Assembly: GCF_001905385.1 (NCBI RefSeq)
Contig: NZ_LIPF01000004.1
Span: 1 to 64,000 of the forward strand
Length of the DNA: 64,000 nucleotides
Reading direction: 5' to 3'
DNA from: Streptomyces sp. CB02414
Lineage (GTDB): Bacteria; Actinomycetota; Actinomycetes; Streptomycetales; Streptomycetaceae
Position numbers and translations under genes: made by a program. Positions 50,391-59,389 of the stretch are shown here, piece after piece (position 1 is the stretch's first letter; every line of letters starts with the position of its first letter). The notes under the pieces are model-generated. The model made no database searches. It saw only the letters and a list, made by a program, of their open reading frames with translations, and was not told where the DNA came from.

Positions 50391-51260
50391 TCAGCGAGGG
50401 GCGCCGAAGTTCTGCGTCCACCAGGGGCCGCCGTCGCCGAAGTGGACGCCGACGCCCAGTTCCTTGAAGGAGCAGTTGAGTATGTTCGCGCGGTGGCCGG
50501 AGCTGTTCATCCAGGACTCCATCACCGAGGCGGCGTCCGCCTGCCCCCGGGCTATGTTCTCGCCCAGCGTCGACCACTGGTATCCGGCGGCCTCGACCCG
50601 GGTCGTCATCGTGGAGCCGTCGGGGCCCGTGTGGGACATCACACCACTGCTCGCCATGACGTCGCTGTAGTCGTCGGCGGCCCGGGTCAGCCGGGAGTTC
50701 GCCGTGACCGGCGAGCAGCCCGCCGCGGCCCGCTCCTCGTTGACCAGCGCGAGGACCTGCGCCTCGGGCCCGCCGGACCCACCGGAACCGGAACCCGACC
50801 CCGAGTCCGACCCGGTGCTGCCCGATCCCGAGTCGCCGCTTCCGCTCGCCGGACGGTCGCCGCCGCCGCTCTTCGCCGTCGTCCGCACGGGCGCCTTCGA
50901 CGCGGGCTCGGCCGACTTCCGCTCCGTACTCGGCGTGGGGCTCGCCGACCGCTTCGGCTTCTCCTTCGGCTTCGCGCTCCCGCTCGGCGAGCTGCTCGCC
51001 GAGGCGCTCGGGCTCGCCGAGCCGGAGGCGAGCGGCACCGCGCCGCCCGCCGCGTCCTCGGCGCCCGGCGCCTCACCGGCGGTGCTCGCCGCGACCCGGT
51101 CCGAGGCCCCGCCGTCCTCGCCGTCGGCGACGGCCAGGGTGATCCCGACGCCCGCGGTCACGGTGACGGCGCCCAGGGCCAGCGCGGTGCCGCGGGTCCG
51201 GAGCCCGCCGCGCGGTCGGGCGTGGGAGCGGGACGGGCGAGCGGCTCGGCGGGAACCCAT
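50391..51260 (-). CDS. secreted CAP/SCP-domain protein
   Basis: 289 residues. Signal/anchor with a Lys/Arg-rich N-terminus and hydrophobic core TALALGAVTVTAGVGITLAV. A long low-complexity spacer rich in Ser, Gly, Pro and Ala (about 50-165) follows. The CAP (SCP/PR-1) domain is in the last 120 residues: AQVLALVNEERAAAGCSPVT, VMSHTGPDG, GENIARGQADAASVMESWMN, SSGHRANILNCSFKELGVGV. The conserved His and Glu are present. These proteins are found in cell walls and spore coats; their exact role is unclear. The start ATG 51260 is preferred by GAGGTGTCC spacing. Confidence 0.9.
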   Translation of the reverse strand: MGSRRAARPSRSHARPRGGLRTRGTALALGAVTVTAGVGITLAVADGEDGGASDRVAASTAGEAPGAEDAAGGAVPLASGSASPSASASSSPSGSAKPKEKPKRSASPTPSTERKSAEPASKAPVRTTAKSGGGDRPASGSGDSGSGSTGSDSGSGSGSGGSGGPEAQVLALVNEERAAAGCSPVTANSRLTRAADDYSDVMASSGVMSHTGPDGSTMTTRVEAAGYQWSTLGENIARGQADAASVMESWMNSSGHRANILNCSFKELGVGVHFGDGGPWWTQNFGAPR

Positions 51261-51725
51261 GCAGGACACCTCGGTCTGTCGGTCGGCTGGCTCGGCCCCC
51301 GTACCCGGTGGACGCGATCGCGCCCACCGGGACTGTGGGGGGTGTTCGAGAGCCTAGGACCCGGCCGGGGCGGAAACGCCCGTTCGAAGGTCATCTTCAA
51401 GAAGCCTTAAAAGAGCCGCCAAAGTCCGCTGAGGAACGGACGGCGTCCCTCCGGCCGGTTACGCGCCCGCCGGCCGGCACCCTCGGTCCGCCACGGGGCG
51501 CTTCAACGTGAAGAGCGGACACGGCGGTCCGCAGAAGCCCCTCGCGTGCTCCCGGTACCCCGCCGTCACCCCCTGAGGGGCGCTTGCCGTGCCGGGCCGC
51601 CGGACAACCTGTCGGCGTGCGCCCGGCAGATCGCCGCCGCACCGCCGGCGCACCCCGGGGAGTCAGGGACCTCCCGCCCGCCGTCCCCCGGGGGCGCCGC
51701 GCACCGAGAACAAGGAGGTACGCAC
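51261..51725. other. 465-bp divergent intergenic region with an internal hairpin
   Basis: Holds the promoters of the CAP gene (leftward) and the ACP gene (rightward). A hairpin CCCGGTGG / CCACCGGG with a 12-base loop lies at 51304-51331, close to the CAP start, in its likely 5' leader. The dyad CTTCA-ACG-TGAAG lies in the ACP-side part (around 51510). No open reading frame is convincing, and I could not assign a named riboswitch. Confidence 0.45.
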
Positions 51726-52004
51726 ATGCCGTCCACCGCCGAGGAACGAAAGCTGCTCGACGAACTGCGGGAACTGCTGGCCGCGACGGTCGAGGACCTG
51801 TCCGTGGAGGAGATCGGACCGGACTCCTCCCTCCGGGACGAACTGGGCGTCGACTCGCTGGCCATGCTGGAACTGGTCGCCGCGATCGAGGACCGCTGGC
51901 AGATCGAGGTGCCGCAGGAGCGGGCGGAACAGCTCACCACGGTGCGGCAGATCGCCGCCCACCTCGCCGAAGTCGTCGCCGCTCCCGCGGGCAGGACCGC
52001 GTGA
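51726..52004 (+). CDS. acyl carrier protein
   Basis: 92 residues. Phosphopantetheine-attachment motif LGVDSLAMLELVAAIEDRW (Ser about 42), four-helix ACP pattern and acidic character. The start ATG 51726 is preceded by a textbook AAGGAGGT 8 bases upstream, so it is expected to be well translated. It is the first of three coupled genes, ACP, KS and AT, which together form a minimal acyl-chain building set. It is not the housekeeping fatty acid ACP position, where fabD/acpP/fabF order is expected. Confidence 0.92.
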   Translation: MPSTAEERKLLDELRELLAATVEDLSVEEIGPDSSLRDELGVDSLAMLELVAAIEDRWQIEVPQERAEQLTTVRQIAAHLAEVVAAPAGRTA

Positions 52005-53293
52005 GCCCACGGCACGCGGCCGGTCCGGCCCCCGAGGAGCGGGCCGCGGTCGTCACCGGACTGGGCCTGACGACGGCGCTGGGCGGCGACGTCCCCTCCA
52101 CCTGGCGGGCCCTGCTGGCCGGCGTGTGCGGCGTCGGACGCCTCGACTTCGAGTCCGAGGCACCGGACGGCCCCGCGCCGGCCTACCTGGCGGCCCCGGC
52201 GGCGGTCGAGCCCACCACCGTGCTGCCGCCCGCCAAGGCGGCGCACTGCGACCGCTCGGCGCAGTTCGCCCTCGTCGCCGCCCGGGAAGCCGTGCGCGAC
52301 GCCGGGTTCGAGGAGGCGTCGTCCCTGGGCGCGAGCGGTGCGCGGGTGGCCGTGGTCGTCGGGGTGGGGCTCGGCGGGCTCACCAGCACCCTGGAGCAGA
52401 ACCACCGCCTCCGGACCCGCGGCGCCCGCCGGGTGAGCCCGCGCACGATCCCGGTCATGCTGCCCAACCACCCGGCCGCCGAGGTGGGGCTCATGGTCGG
52501 CGCCAAGGCCGGGGTGCACGCCCCCGCCAGTGCCTGTGCCTCCGGCGCCGAAGCGCTCTGCCAGGCCCTCGGCATGATCCGGGACGGCCGCGCCGACATC
52601 GTGGTCGCGGGCGGCGCCGAGGCCGCGCTGCACCCCCTCGCCCTGGCCGGGTTCGCGCGGCTGGGCGCCCTCTCCCAGCGCCTGGACGATCCCAAGGGCG
52701 CCTCCAGGCCCTTCGACGCCGGCCGGGACGGCTTCGTGATGGGGGAGGGCGCCGGCATGCTCGTCGTCGAGAGCGCCGCGCACGCCGCCGCCCGCGGTGC
52801 CCGCGTCCACGGAAGGCTGGCCGGCGCGGGCATCACCAACGACAGCCATCACGTTGCCCAGCCCGCGCCCGGCGGTACGGGCTGCGCCGCCGCCGTCGAC
52901 GAGGCCCTGCGCGACGCCCGGCTCCACCCGGAGCAGGTCCGGCACGTCAACGCCCACGCCACCTCGACGCCGCTCGGCGACCTCGGCGAGGCCCAGGCCC
53001 TGGAGCAGGTCTTCGCCAAGGACCTGGACGACGTGCTGGTCAGCGCCACCAAGGGCGCCTTCGGTCACACCCTGGGGGCGGCCGGCGCGATCGAGGCCGT
53101 CCTGACCGTCCTCGCCCTGCGCGAGCGCACCGCGCCGCCCGCGTGCAGCCTGGAACGCGTCGACCCGGAGATCGGCCTGAACGTCGTGGGCCGCAGCCCC
53201 GTGCCTCTGCCCCCGGGGCCCCTCGCGGCCGTCTCCACGAGCATGGGCTTCGGCGGGCACAACGTCGCCCTCGCCCTCGCCGCCGCCTCATGA
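52001..53293 (+). CDS. beta-ketoacyl-ACP synthase II-like (KS)
   Basis: 430 residues from GTG 52001 in a 4-bp overlap with the ACP stop. The KS catalytic triad is complete: Cys in HAPASACASGAEAL (about 179), His in HVNAHATSTPLGDL, His in TKGAFGHTLGAAGA, and the ending GFGGHNVALAL. It condenses malonyl-ACP with an acyl primer. It resembles FabF-type enzymes. No chain-length factor or ketoreductase lies beside it, so the product is unclear. The stop overlaps the AT start. Confidence 0.92.
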   Translation: MSPRHAAGPAPEERAAVVTGLGLTTALGGDVPSTWRALLAGVCGVGRLDFESEAPDGPAPAYLAAPAAVEPTTVLPPAKAAHCDRSAQFALVAAREAVRDAGFEEASSLGASGARVAVVVGVGLGGLTSTLEQNHRLRTRGARRVSPRTIPVMLPNHPAAEVGLMVGAKAGVHAPASACASGAEALCQALGMIRDGRADIVVAGGAEAALHPLALAGFARLGALSQRLDDPKGASRPFDAGRDGFVMGEGAGMLVVESAAHAAARGARVHGRLAGAGITNDSHHVAQPAPGGTGCAAAVDEALRDARLHPEQVRHVNAHATSTPLGDLGEAQALEQVFAKDLDDVLVSATKGAFGHTLGAAGAIEAVLTVLALRERTAPPACSLERVDPEIGLNVVGRSPVPLPPGPLAAVSTSMGFGGHNVALALAAAS

Positions 53294-54294
53294 ACCACGG
53301 CCCCCCGCTACCGGCCGGGAGCACACTGCGCACCGTGCTGATGTGCCCCGGCCAGGGCGCCTACCTCCCGGGCGCCCTGCGCCACCTGCGCGACGTACCG
53401 TCCGTCGCGCGGGTGCTGCGGAGGGTGGACGACCACAGCGCGCAGCTCGGCGGCAGCGGCGGACCGCCCGCCGGGCTCCTCCTCACGGACTCCGGCGCGC
53501 CCCGCCCCGAGCAGCTCCTGCTCGCCGCCCCCCTCGCCTTCGACCTGGCCACCTACGCCGCGGTGACCGCCTCCGCGACCCTCCTGCTCGACCTCGCGGA
53601 CCCGCCCGTCCACGCGGTCCTCGGCCACAGCGTGGGCGACCTCGCGGCGCTCACCGTGGCCGGGGTGATCACCCCGGAGCAGGGCGTCCGGCTGCTGCAC
53701 CTGCGCGACCGGCTGCTGCGGGAAGCCGCGCTCCCGGCGGCCGGCCTGCTGGCCACCGACATGACCGCCGACCGGGCGGCGGACCTGATACGGACCGAGG
53801 GCCTGGCCCACCTGTGCGTCGCCGCCCGCAACGCGCCCGCCCAGACGGTCCTGGCCGGGCCCGACGACCAGTTGGCCGCCGTACGGCGCACGGCCCGCGA
53901 ACTCGGCCACCGCGCCACCCCCCTGACCAGCCGCACCGCCTACCACCACCCCCTGCTCACCGAGGTCCACCGGACCTTCCGCCGGCACCTGCGCACCGAG
54001 CCCGTCGCCCCGCCCGCGCTCGCCGTGTACACGGCCACCACGGACCGCCCCGTACGCACCCCGGCCGGACTGCGCACCGCGGCGGCCGCGCACCTCACCG
54101 AACCCATGGCCTTTTCCCGCACCCTGGACGCACTGCGCCGGGCGGGCTTCACCACCTACCTCGACAGCGGCCCCCGGGCCCTGCTGAGCACGCTGGCCAG
54201 GGCGGGACTGCCGGACTGCACGACCGCCGCCCCCTCCCGCACACCGGCCGGAGTCGACCGGCTGCGCCTGCGCCTCGCCGCGGCCCTGCGGTGA
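53290..54294 (+). CDS. malonyl-CoA:ACP acyltransferase-like (AT)
   Basis: 334 residues from ATG 53290, overlapping the KS stop by 4 bp. VLMCPGQGAYLPGAL start, nucleophile in VLGHSVGDLAALTVAG (Ser about 115), and the late active-site His in SRTAYHHPLLTEVH. It loads malonyl (or another extender) onto the ACP. The usual specificity motif cannot be judged confidently. It completes the ACP-KS-AT triplet; a short unrelated gene and pyruvate carboxylase follow. Confidence 0.88.
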   Translation: MNHGPPLPAGSTLRTVLMCPGQGAYLPGALRHLRDVPSVARVLRRVDDHSAQLGGSGGPPAGLLLTDSGAPRPEQLLLAAPLAFDLATYAAVTASATLLLDLADPPVHAVLGHSVGDLAALTVAGVITPEQGVRLLHLRDRLLREAALPAAGLLATDMTADRAADLIRTEGLAHLCVAARNAPAQTVLAGPDDQLAAVRRTARELGHRATPLTSRTAYHHPLLTEVHRTFRRHLRTEPVAPPALAVYTATTDRPVRTPAGLRTAAAAHLTEPMAFSRTLDALRRAGFTTYLDSGPRALLSTLARAGLPDCTTAAPSRTPAGVDRLRLRLAAALR

Positions 54295-54362
54295 CGACAC
54301 CGCCGGGGCCGGGTCCCGCGGCGGTATCGGGGTAGGCGGAGGGGAGCCGAAGGAGGAGTGCC

Positions 54363-54680
54363 ATGACGACGTACGTCATCTCGGTGCCGGGCACGTTCAC
54401 CGGCGCGGTCCAGGACACCACGAAGGACGAACTGGCCCGCGCACTGCGCCCCGCCGACCCGCACCGCACCCACCTGGGAGACGAGGAGGACCTCGACGCC
54501 CTCTCCGTCAACGACGACGGCACCTTCACCATCCGCCTCACCGTCGAGGCCGACACCGCCGCCCGCGCGGAGGGCCGCGCCCGCGAGGCCGCCGACTCCG
54601 CCCTGCGCGCGGCCGGCCTGGACGACGGCAGCGCCCCGCTCGGTCCCACGATCGTCACCGGCATCGACTCCGACGTCTGA
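54363..54680 (+). CDS. hypothetical protein, 105 residues
   Basis: A small acidic soluble protein (MTTYVISVPGTFTGAVQDTT, FTIRLTVEADTAARAEGRAR). The start ATG 54363 has AGGAGGAG upstream. The beta-alpha-beta layout and the Arg/Ala-rich helix are unremarkable. No family recognised. It sits between the AT gene and pyruvate carboxylase in the same direction, so it might be co-transcribed with either. Confidence 0.65.
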   Translation: MTTYVISVPGTFTGAVQDTTKDELARALRPADPHRTHLGDEEDLDALSVNDDGTFTIRLTVEADTAARAEGRAREAADSALRAAGLDDGSAPLGPTIVTGIDSDV

Positions 54681-54801
54681 CCGACCCGACCGCGACCTCA
54701 CACGGCCGGACACCGGACAGTGAGTGGCCCGGCTCACATGGCGTACCGGAGGCGGCGCCGACACCATGGTCTCGTCACCCGGCAGGCTGAAGGGATCAAG
54801 A

Positions 54802-57800
54802 ATGTTCCGCAAGGTGCTGGTCGCCAACCGCGGTGAGATCGCGATCCGCGCGTTCCGTGCGGGCTACGAGCTCGGCGCGCGCACGGTCGCCGTCTTCCCG
54901 CACGAGGACCGCAACTCGCTGCACCGGCTGAAGGCCGACGAGGCCTACGAGATCGGGGAGCCGGGCCACCCGGTGCGCGCGTACCTCTCCGTGGAGGAGA
55001 TCGTGCGCGCGGCCCGCCGCGCCGGAGCCGACGCCGTCTACCCGGGCTACGGATTCCTCTCCGAGAATCCCGAACTCGCCCGCGCCTGCGAGGAAGCCGG
55101 CATCACCTTCGTCGGTCCGAGCGCGCAGATCCTCGAACTGACCGGCAACAAGGCCCGCGCCGTCGCCGCCGCCCGCGAGGCCGGCGTACCGGTCCTCGGG
55201 TCCTCCGCGCCCTCCACCGACGTGGACGAACTCGTCCGCGCCGCCGCCGACATCGGCTTCCCGGTGTTCGTCAAGGCCGTCGCGGGCGGCGGCGGGCGCG
55301 GCATGCGCCGCGTCGAGGAACCCGCCCAACTGCGCGAGTCCATCGAGGCCGCGTCCCGGGAAGCGGCCTCCGCCTTCGGCGACTCCACCGTCTTCCTGGA
55401 GAAGGCCGTCGTCGAGCCCCGCCACATCGAGGTGCAGATCCTCGCCGACGGTGAGGGCGACGTGATCCACCTCTTCGAGCGGGACTGCTCGGTGCAGCGC
55501 CGCCACCAGAAGGTCATCGAGCTGGCGCCCGCCCCCAACCTCGACCCGGCCCTGCGCGAGCGCATCTGCGCAGACGCCGTCAACTTCGCCCGGCAGATCG
55601 GCTACCGCAACGCCGGCACCGTGGAGTTCCTCGTCGACCGCGACGGCAACCACGTCTTCATCGAGATGAACCCGCGCATCCAGGTCGAGCACACGGTCAC
55701 CGAGGAGGTCACCGACGTCGACCTCGTCCAGTCCCAACTGCGCATCGCCGCCGGAGAGACGCTCGCCGACCTCGGCCTCGCCCAGGAGAACATCACCCTG
55801 CGCGGCGCCGCCCTCCAGTGCCGCATCACCACCGAGGACCCCGCCAACGGCTTCCGCCCGGACACCGGGCAGATCAGCGCCTACCGCTCACCGGGCGGCT
55901 CCGGCATCCGCCTCGACGGCGGCACCACCCACGCCGGCACCGAGATCAGCGCCCACTTCGACTCCATGCTGGTGAAACTCTCCTGCCGCGGCCGGGACTT
56001 CACCACCGCCGTCAACCGCGCCCGGCGCGCCGTGGCCGAGTTCCGCATCCGCGGCGTCGCCACCAACATCCCCTTCCTCCAGGCGGTGCTGGACGACCCC
56101 GACTTCCAGGCCGGCCGGGTCACCACGTCCTTCATCGAGCAGCGCCCGCACCTGCTCACCTCCCGCCACTCCGCCGACCGCGGCACCAAGCTGCTCACCT
56201 ACCTCGCCGACGTCACCGTCAACAAGCCGCACGGCGAACGCCCCCGGCTCGCCGACCCGCTGACCAAGCTGCCGGCCGTGCCCGCGGGCGACCCCCCGGC
56301 CGGCTCCCGGCAGCGGCTGGCCGAACTCGGCCCGGAGGGCTTCGCCCGGTGGCTGCGCGAGTCGCCGACCATCGGCGTCACCGACACCACCTTCCGCGAC
56401 GCCCACCAGTCGCTGCTGGCCACCCGGGTCCGCACCAAGGACATGCTCGCCGTCGCCCCGGCCGTCGCCCGGACCCTGCCCCAGCTGCTGTCCCTGGAAT
56501 GCTGGGGCGGCGCCACCTACGACGTCGCCCTGCGCTTCCTCGCCGAGGACCCCTGGGAGCGGCTGGCCGCCCTGCGCGAGGCCGTCCCCAACATCTGCCT
56601 CCAGATGCTGCTGCGCGGCCGCAACACCGTCGGCTACACCCCGTACCCGACCGAGGTGACCGACGCCTTCGTCCAGGAGGCCGCGGCCACCGGTATCGAC
56701 GTCTTCCGCATCTTCGACGCCCTCAACGACGTCGACCAGATGCGCCCCGCCATCGACGCCGTGCGCCAGACCGGCACCTCCGTCGCCGAGGTCGCCCTGT
56801 GCTACACCGCCGACCTGTCCGACCCGGGCGAGCGGCTCTACACCCTCGACTACTACCTGCGCCTCGCCGAGCAGATCGTGAACGCCGGCGCCCACGTCCT
56901 GGCCGTCAAGGACATGGCCGGCCTGCTGCGCGCCCCGGCCGCCGCGACCCTGGTGTCCGCGCTGCGCCGGGAGTTCGACCTGCCGGTGCACCTGCACACC
57001 CACGACACCACCGGCGGCCAGCTCGCCACCTACCTCGCCGCCGTCCAGGCGGGCGCCGACGCGGTCGACGGCGCCGTGGCGTCCATGGCCGGCACCACCT
57101 CGCAGCCGTCCCTGTCGGCGATCGTCGCCGCCACCGACCACACCGAGCGGCCCACCGGCCTCGACCTCCAGGCCGTCGGCGACCTGGAGCCGTACTGGGA
57201 GAGCGTCCGCAAGGTCTACGCCCCCTTCGAGGCGGGCCTCGCCGCACCCACCGGCCGCGTCTACCACCACGAGATCCCCGGCGGCCAGCTCTCCAACCTG
57301 CGCACCCAGGCCATCGCGCTCGGCCTCGGCGACCGCTTCGAGGACATCGAGGCCATGTACGCCGCCGCCGACCGGATGCTGGGCCGCCTGGTGAAGGTCA
57401 CCCCCTCGTCCAAGGTGGTCGGCGACCTGGCCCTGCACCTGGTGGGCGCGGGCGTCTCCCCGGCGGACTTCGAGGCGGAACCGGACCGGTTCGACATCCC
57501 CGACTCCGTCATCGGCTTCCTCCGCGGTGAGCTGGGCACCCCGCCCGGCGGCTGGCCCGAGCCGTTCCGTACCAAGGCACTGCGCGGCCGTGCCGAGGCC
57601 AAGCCGGTGCCGGAGCTGTCCGCCGACGACCGCACCGGGCTGGCCAAGGAGCGCCGGGCGACCCTGAACCGGCTGCTGTTCCCCGCGCCCGCCCGCGAAT
57701 TCGACAGCCACCGCGCCTCGTTCGGCGACACCAGCGTCCTGGACAGCAAGGACTTCTTCTACGGGCTGCGCCCCGGCACGGAGTACACGGTCGATCTCGA

Positions 57801-58176
57801 CCCGGGCGTCCGGCTGCTGATCGAACTCCAGGCGGTCGGCGACGCCGACGAGCGCGGCATGCGCACCGTGATGTCCTCGCTCAACGGGCAGCTCCGCCCG
57901 ATCCAGGTCCGCGACCGGTCGGCGGCGTCCGACGTCCCGGTCACCGAGAAGGCCGACCGGTCGAACCCCGGGCACGTCGCGGCGCCGTTCGCGGGCGTGG
58001 TCACCCTCGCCGTCGCCGAGGGGGACGAGGTGGAGGCCGGTGACACGGTGGCCACCATCGAGGCGATGAAGATGGAGGCCACCATCACCGCCCCGAAGTC
58101 CGGCACGGTGAGCAGGCTCGCCATCAACCGCATCCAGCAGGTGGAGGGCGGCGACCTCCTCGTCCAGCTCGCCTGA
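54802..58176 (+). CDS. pyc: pyruvate carboxylase
   Basis: 1,124 residues, full length. Biotin carboxylase 1-450 (FRKVLVANRGEIAIRAFRAG, VKAVAGGGGRGMRRVEEPA, EMNPRIQVEHTVTEEVT). Carboxyltransferase about 520-800 (DTTFRDAHQSLLATRVRTKD with metal ligands, VKDMAGLLRAPAA). PYC regulatory/oxaloacetate region about 800-1040; biotinyl domain at the end with TIEAMKMEATITA (biotinyl Lys about 1,090). It makes oxaloacetate from pyruvate and bicarbonate, replenishing the citric acid cycle. ATG 54802 has GAAGGG upstream; an earlier in-frame start adds 26 residues unlike the family. It ends in a strong terminator. Confidence 0.97.
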   Translation: MFRKVLVANRGEIAIRAFRAGYELGARTVAVFPHEDRNSLHRLKADEAYEIGEPGHPVRAYLSVEEIVRAARRAGADAVYPGYGFLSENPELARACEEAGITFVGPSAQILELTGNKARAVAAAREAGVPVLGSSAPSTDVDELVRAAADIGFPVFVKAVAGGGGRGMRRVEEPAQLRESIEAASREAASAFGDSTVFLEKAVVEPRHIEVQILADGEGDVIHLFERDCSVQRRHQKVIELAPAPNLDPALRERICADAVNFARQIGYRNAGTVEFLVDRDGNHVFIEMNPRIQVEHTVTEEVTDVDLVQSQLRIAAGETLADLGLAQENITLRGAALQCRITTEDPANGFRPDTGQISAYRSPGGSGIRLDGGTTHAGTEISAHFDSMLVKLSCRGRDFTTAVNRARRAVAEFRIRGVATNIPFLQAVLDDPDFQAGRVTTSFIEQRPHLLTSRHSADRGTKLLTYLADVTVNKPHGERPRLADPLTKLPAVPAGDPPAGSRQRLAELGPEGFARWLRESPTIGVTDTTFRDAHQSLLATRVRTKDMLAVAPAVARTLPQLLSLECWGGATYDVALRFLAEDPWERLAALREAVPNICLQMLLRGRNTVGYTPYPTEVTDAFVQEAAATGIDVFRIFDALNDVDQMRPAIDAVRQTGTSVAEVALCYTADLSDPGERLYTLDYYLRLAEQIVNAGAHVLAVKDMAGLLRAPAAATLVSALRREFDLPVHLHTHDTTGGQLATYLAAVQAGADAVDGAVASMAGTTSQPSLSAIVAATDHTERPTGLDLQAVGDLEPYWESVRKVYAPFEAGLAAPTGRVYHHEIPGGQLSNLRTQAIALGLGDRFEDIEAMYAAADRMLGRLVKVTPSSKVVGDLALHLVGAGVSPADFEAEPDRFDIPDSVIGFLRGELGTPPGGWPEPFRTKALRGRAEAKPVPELSADDRTGLAKERRATLNRLLFPAPAREFDSHRASFGDTSVLDSKDFFYGLRPGTEYTVDLDPGVRLLIELQAVGDADERGMRTVMSSLNGQLRPIQVRDRSAASDVPVTEKADRSNPGHVAAPFAGVVTLAVAEGDEVEAGDTVATIEAMKMEATITAPKSGTVSRLAINRIQQVEGGDLLVQLA

Positions 58177-58180
58177 GCAC

Positions 58181-58209
58181 GGGGGCGGCCCCGGACCGGG
58201 GCCGCCCCC
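58181..58209. terminator. bidirectional hairpin terminator
   Basis: A perfect 12-bp stem (GGGGGCGGCCCC / GGGGCCGCCCCC) with a 5-base loop, between pyc and the convergent monooxygenase-like gene. Confidence 0.8.
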
Positions 58210-58215
58210 GACGCC

Positions 58216-58545
58216 TCACGCCTCCTTCGGCGCCGCCTGCTGCACCACCTCGAACGACCACACCGTGGACCCGCTCGCCGCGGGCTTCGGCCGCTCCCCG
58301 CCCTCCGCGCCGCCGCCCTGGTGGGCCGCCTTCATGGGGCCCTCCATCCACGCCTGGAACGACGCCTCGTCGCGCCACCGCGTGTAGACGAGGTAGTTGT
58401 CGGTGCCCTCCACCGGCCGCAGCAGCTCGAACCACTCGAAGCCGTCGGAGCTCTCGACCGCGTGGGCCCGCGAGGCGAAGCGCTTCTCCAGCGTCTCGCG
58501 CTGCTCGGCCGGGACGGTCAGTACGTTGATCTTCACTACGCTCAT
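58216..58545 (-). CDS. antibiotic biosynthesis monooxygenase (ABM)-domain protein
   Basis: 109 residues. ABM fold: MSVVKINVLTVPAEQRETLE, then FEWFELLRPVEGTDNYLVYT and DEASFQAWMEG. These small ferredoxin-like proteins include quinone-forming monooxygenases and heme-degrading enzymes. The sequence has Asn/Trp/His-like positions, but I cannot assign a substrate. The start is ATG 58545. It is the last gene on the left of the leftward set; the GH114 gene begins 34 bp upstream on the same strand. Confidence 0.85.
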   Translation of the reverse strand: MSVVKINVLTVPAEQRETLEKRFASRAHAVESSDGFEWFELLRPVEGTDNYLVYTRWRDEASFQAWMEGPMKAAHQGGGAEGGERPKPAASGSTVWSFEVVQQAAPKEA

Positions 58546-58579
58546 GGCCCCATCCTGCCCCATGCCCCCATCGCCGCCG

Positions 58580-59389
58580 TCAGCACGGCTCGCGCCAGAC
58601 CCCGAGCTCCGGCCGTTTCCGCATCGACGACAGCCCGAGCCTGCGCGACTCGGCGCAGAAGCGCCCGGTCGGCTCGCCGTACTCCACGTGGAAGACCGCC
58701 TTGCCCGCCGCCACGAACGGAGCGAGCCGCGCACACTCGCCGTACTCGGCGCACTGCTCGTTGACGGCGAAGTCGAAGTCGTCCACCAGCTGCGGAATCT
58801 GCGCCAGGTCGTTCTTCAGGCCCACCGCGAGACCGCGCTGGCGGGCGATGGCGGCGATCATGCGGTTGTACGCCAGCTGGTCCCGGGCGGTCAGCGGGAA
58901 ACCGGTCTGCTCGGCGTATCCCTCCACCAGGTCGGGCTCCACCGCGTCGAAGCCCTTGTCCCGGCACATGTCGAACCGCCGCTCCATGATCGGCCGCAGT
59001 ACGGACAGCCGGCGGATGTCCAGCCAGCGCTCACCCCGCCAGCCGTTGGGCTCGCCCAGCACGGACCGGGGAAAGGCGTCCCAGTCGGGACGGAAGTCCT
59101 CCCAGGCACCCACGTTGACGTAGCAGATCACCTTGCGGCCGGCCCGGTGCAGCCGGGCCACGTCCGAGGCGTCGTTCTCGAAGCCGTCGATGTCGTAGAC
59201 CGGGACGTCGGCCGACGGGTCGACCCGCCCGTCGAGCTGCCACTGCCAGGCCAGTCCCGGCCGGGGCCGCCACACCTCGGTGGCGGACGGCTCCGGTGGC
59301 GGCGGACCGTCCGTACCGGAACACCCGGCCACGACCAGGGCGGCCAGCGCGGTCAGCGTCGCCGCGAACGCCCGTCCGCCCCGCCTCAC
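58580..59389 (-). CDS. lipoprotein GH114 endo-alpha-1,4-polygalactosaminidase
   Basis: 269 residues from GTG 59389. Lipoprotein signal with lipobox near residue 20 (ALAALVVAGCSG), then a linker and a GH114/TM1410-type barrel: VPVYDIDGFENDASDVARLH, VICYVNVGAWEDFRPDWDAF, WLDIRRLSVLRPIMERRFDM, FDAVEPDLVEGYAEQTGF (catalytic acid candidate), FAVNEQCAEYGECARL. GH114 enzymes hydrolyse alpha-1,4-linked galactosamine polymers. It overlaps the spherulin-4-like gene by 4 bp and is the end of a nucleotide-sugar operon. It probably trims or degrades an aminosugar polymer at the outer membrane face. Confidence 0.88.
   Translation of the reverse strand: MRRGGRAFAATLTALAALVVAGCSGTDGPPPPEPSATEVWRPRPGLAWQWQLDGRVDPSADVPVYDIDGFENDASDVARLHRAGRKVICYVNVGAWEDFRPDWDAFPRSVLGEPNGWRGERWLDIRRLSVLRPIMERRFDMCRDKGFDAVEPDLVEGYAEQTGFPLTARDQLAYNRMIAAIARQRGLAVGLKNDLAQIPQLVDDFDFAVNEQCAEYGECARLAPFVAAGKAVFHVEYGEPTGRFCAESRRLGLSSMRKRPELGVWREPC

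Noticed and set aside
51261..51725. ydaO/c-di-AMP riboswitch before the CAP gene
   Set aside because: A hairpin is present, but the conserved internal sequences could not be matched by eye, so only the hairpin is reported.
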